Position numbers and translations under genes: made by a program
The notes under the pieces: model-generated
What the model was told of the DNA's origin: nothing
The model's input: only the letters and a program-made list of their open reading frames with translations
The model's database searches: none
Assembly (NCBI GenBank): GCA_030017555.1
Contig: JASEIC010000006.1
Span: forward strand, 1-38,185
Length of the DNA: 38,185 bases
DNA from: Patescibacteria group bacterium
Lineage (GTDB): Bacteria > Patescibacteriota > Minisyncoccia > UBA6257 > GWB1-50-10
Reading direction: 5' to 3'
In this document: positions 36,656 through 38,185 of the stretch, piece by piece
Layout: each line of letters starts with the position of its first letter
Numbering within the stretch: the first letter of the stretch is position 1

Positions 36656-37543
36656 TCACAAGCCAGACAATTTTTTTATGGCATTATCCGATGACTTGTG
36701 TATAAAGAAAAAATTAGAGAAAAAATATTTCCCTGCCTCCTCTGAGGTTTCACGAATTTTCTTCGAGTCGCACAATTGTAGTTTCATATTTTCGTCGGAA
36801 CAATAAGCGTCATACCCTGCATCCCAAAATATTTCAAATGTCGCGAGATAATTCGGATTAATTCCGCGTTCTCTCGGTTGATTTCCCGTCAGAGTAGTAA
36901 TTTCGACCATCCATATCGGCTTCGGGTCAGATTTCAACAATTCTTTTGCTCCATTTAATACCCCATACTCTGCCCCTTCAACATCAATCAGTATAAAAAC
37001 ATTTAATCCGGCAAGCCTTTTCCCTATAACTAAATCTAGGGAAGAAACAGGAACTAATGTCGGCGTTCGGGAAGAAAATCCAGCCCGCCCTTTAATGAAC
37101 GAGGCTCCCGTCCCCCCACCATACATCTCAAGTATTCCAGATTTATCAGCCAACGCCAACTGAAACACTTCGGCATTATTTCCCCATCCGTTCAAATAAA
37201 TATTCTTGAGTAATACTTTCGTATTGAGCGGCATCGGCTCGAAGGCAATAAGGTGTTTATTTAAGCTAAGCGCGTTCAAACAATAATATCCGACGTGAGC
37301 GCCCACATCAATGACCACATCAACGTCTTCAACAAATGCCCTAAATTTTTTATTGTCAGATTGTTCAAACTCACCCTTTTGCATCGCATCTCCCGCTATG
37401 ATTTTAAATCCGAAAGGAGTCGCAACGGCTTCTCTATTCGCCCACCGATTGTCTCGTATATTTCGGTATATCGTTGGAATAAATGGAAGTTTTTTAACGA
37501 GGCTTTTGAGCTTTTCCATTATTCCATAATAACCGACTCTCAA
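36656..37543 (-). CDS. FkbM family methyltransferase
   Basis: VDVVIDVGAHVGYYCLNALSLNKHLIAFEPMPLNTKVLLKNIYLNG, LADKSGILEMYGGGTGAS, FILIDVEGAEYGVLNGAKELL. Confidence 0.9.
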   Translation of the reverse strand: MRVGYYGIMEKLKSLVKKLPFIPTIYRNIRDNRWANREAVATPFGFKIIAGDAMQKGEFEQSDNKKFRAFVEDVDVVIDVGAHVGYYCLNALSLNKHLIAFEPMPLNTKVLLKNIYLNGWGNNAEVFQLALADKSGILEMYGGGTGASFIKGRAGFSSRTPTLVPVSSLDLVIGKRLAGLNVFILIDVEGAEYGVLNGAKELLKSDPKPIWMVEITTLTGNQPRERGINPNYLATFEIFWDAGYDAYCSDENMKLQLCDSKKIRETSEEAGKYFFSNFFFIHKSSDNAIKKLSGL

Positions 37544-37627
37544 AATATTACAAACGTTCTATTTAATGAGTTTTTCTTTGGTGGCAATCTAATTATGAAT
37601 TTAACTCAATTAAAAATCAAAAAAATG

Positions 37628-37653
37628 AGGGAGCCGCTTTTGCATACTCCCTC
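37628..37653. other. Inverted repeat with GAGGGAG/CTCCCTC arms (hairpin)
   Basis: GAGGGAG-ccgcttttgcata-CTCCCTC. Confidence 0.4.
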
Positions 37654-37733
37654 GGATACATTGATGGGGTTCCATAAGCAAACTAACAGAAATGGCTACA
37701 AAAATCAAAAATATCTAACTTCTTCTTCTAATC

Positions 37734-37943
37734 CTATACAACTTCCTCTTTTTTCTTATGCCCGTAACCTAATTTGTACGCTACAAAATATACCGGCAAG
37801 AAAAGTATAAGCCCAACCAAATCCTCTGCTATCCCCTGCGACGGTATGCCACTCTTGAGAAAATTAAAACTTTCTCCCAACGCTATACTAACTGCCTCTA
37901 TCGCTAAATCTGCAATAAGTACTACAAAAAAACCTTCCACCAC
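37734..37943 (-). CDS. Small membrane protein
   Basis: 69 aa with hydrophobic segments, overlapping the end of the next ORF. Confidence 0.5.
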   Translation of the reverse strand: MVEGFFVVLIADLAIEAVSIALGESFNFLKSGIPSQGIAEDLVGLILFLPVYFVAYKLGYGHKKKEEVV

Positions 37944-38185
37944 CGAGGTATAAACAATGGTTTCTTAAATATGTAACTATAGAGCGAGAGCATGCTGAAA
38001 ATTATCAATAGGAAACCCATCCAATCTGCTGGTTTAAGCAAGGATACAAATCGACTGAAAACTACCACGAGTCCTAAAACGCTAAAAGAAGTAAATACCC
38101 AAAAATATATCTTCCACCCCATATTAGAAGTGCTGCGAGGAGTAGTATCTGTAACAACAGGCGCTCCTTGACCAGCAAGTACCAC
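37922..38185 (-). CDS. Multi-TM membrane protein, possibly truncated at window edge
   Basis: 87-aa ORF reaching the end of the window; TM segments IYFWVFTSFSVLGLVVVF and WMGFLLIIFSMLSLYSYIF. Confidence 0.5.
   Translation of the reverse strand: MVLAGQGAPVVTDTTPRSTSNMGWKIYFWVFTSFSVLGLVVVFSRFVSLLKPADWMGFLLIIFSMLSLYSYIFKKPLFIPRWWKVFL

Noticed and set aside
1-38185. CRISPR array
   Set aside because: No regularly spaced direct repeats; the 54-bp repeat occurs only twice and looks promoter-like.
1-38185. UGA recoding (Gracilibacteria-type code 25)
   Set aside because: Conserved genes are intact under the standard bacterial code and TGA is used as a normal stop (for example the ORF upstream of argS).

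Overview
The window looks like a compact, AT-rich bacterial chromosome segment, probably Patescibacteria/CPR (Parcubacteria-like). That lineage is inferred from gene content, short lineage-type proteins and standard-code ORFs; no phylogeny was run. Recognisable genes: a ZnuC/ZnuB-type metal ABC transporter, pyruvoyl-dependent arginine decarboxylase, ECF sigma operon, HU, RNase Y, GpmI, SecG, a peptide-binding SBP, RNase J, TrpRS, IleRS, ArgRS, a Cas4/RecB-like nuclease, SmpB plus tmRNA, infC-rpmI-rplT, a DAC-domain protein, PolX, an MFS protein, a membrane-anchored Clp-like AAA+ protein, an EndoQ-like PHP protein and an FkbM methyltransferase. The observations most worth following up are: (1) a tRNA-Arg(TCT) lying between the two halves of a second tRNA whose acceptor strands are perfectly complementary; (2) an IleRS with a complete-looking histidine-phosphatase domain inserted in the synthetase core; (3) a ~340-nt candidate structured RNA with promoter, three-way junction and terminator at ~17463-17802; (4) a hairpin-rich repeat whose two copies keep a 55-bp core while the adjacent stem changes sequence but stays paired; (5) two promoter-overlapping inverted repeats sharing GGTAGTA/AAGGGTAA/TACTACC, one upstream of an XRE regulator and one upstream of the ECF sigma operon; (6) infC with apparently only AUA start codons; (7) a Clp-like protein with degenerate D1 motifs and a missing D2 pore-loop motif; (8) a duplicated 54-bp promoter-like segment beside another candidate ncRNA. 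All calls come from reading the sequence; no searches or folding programs were run.
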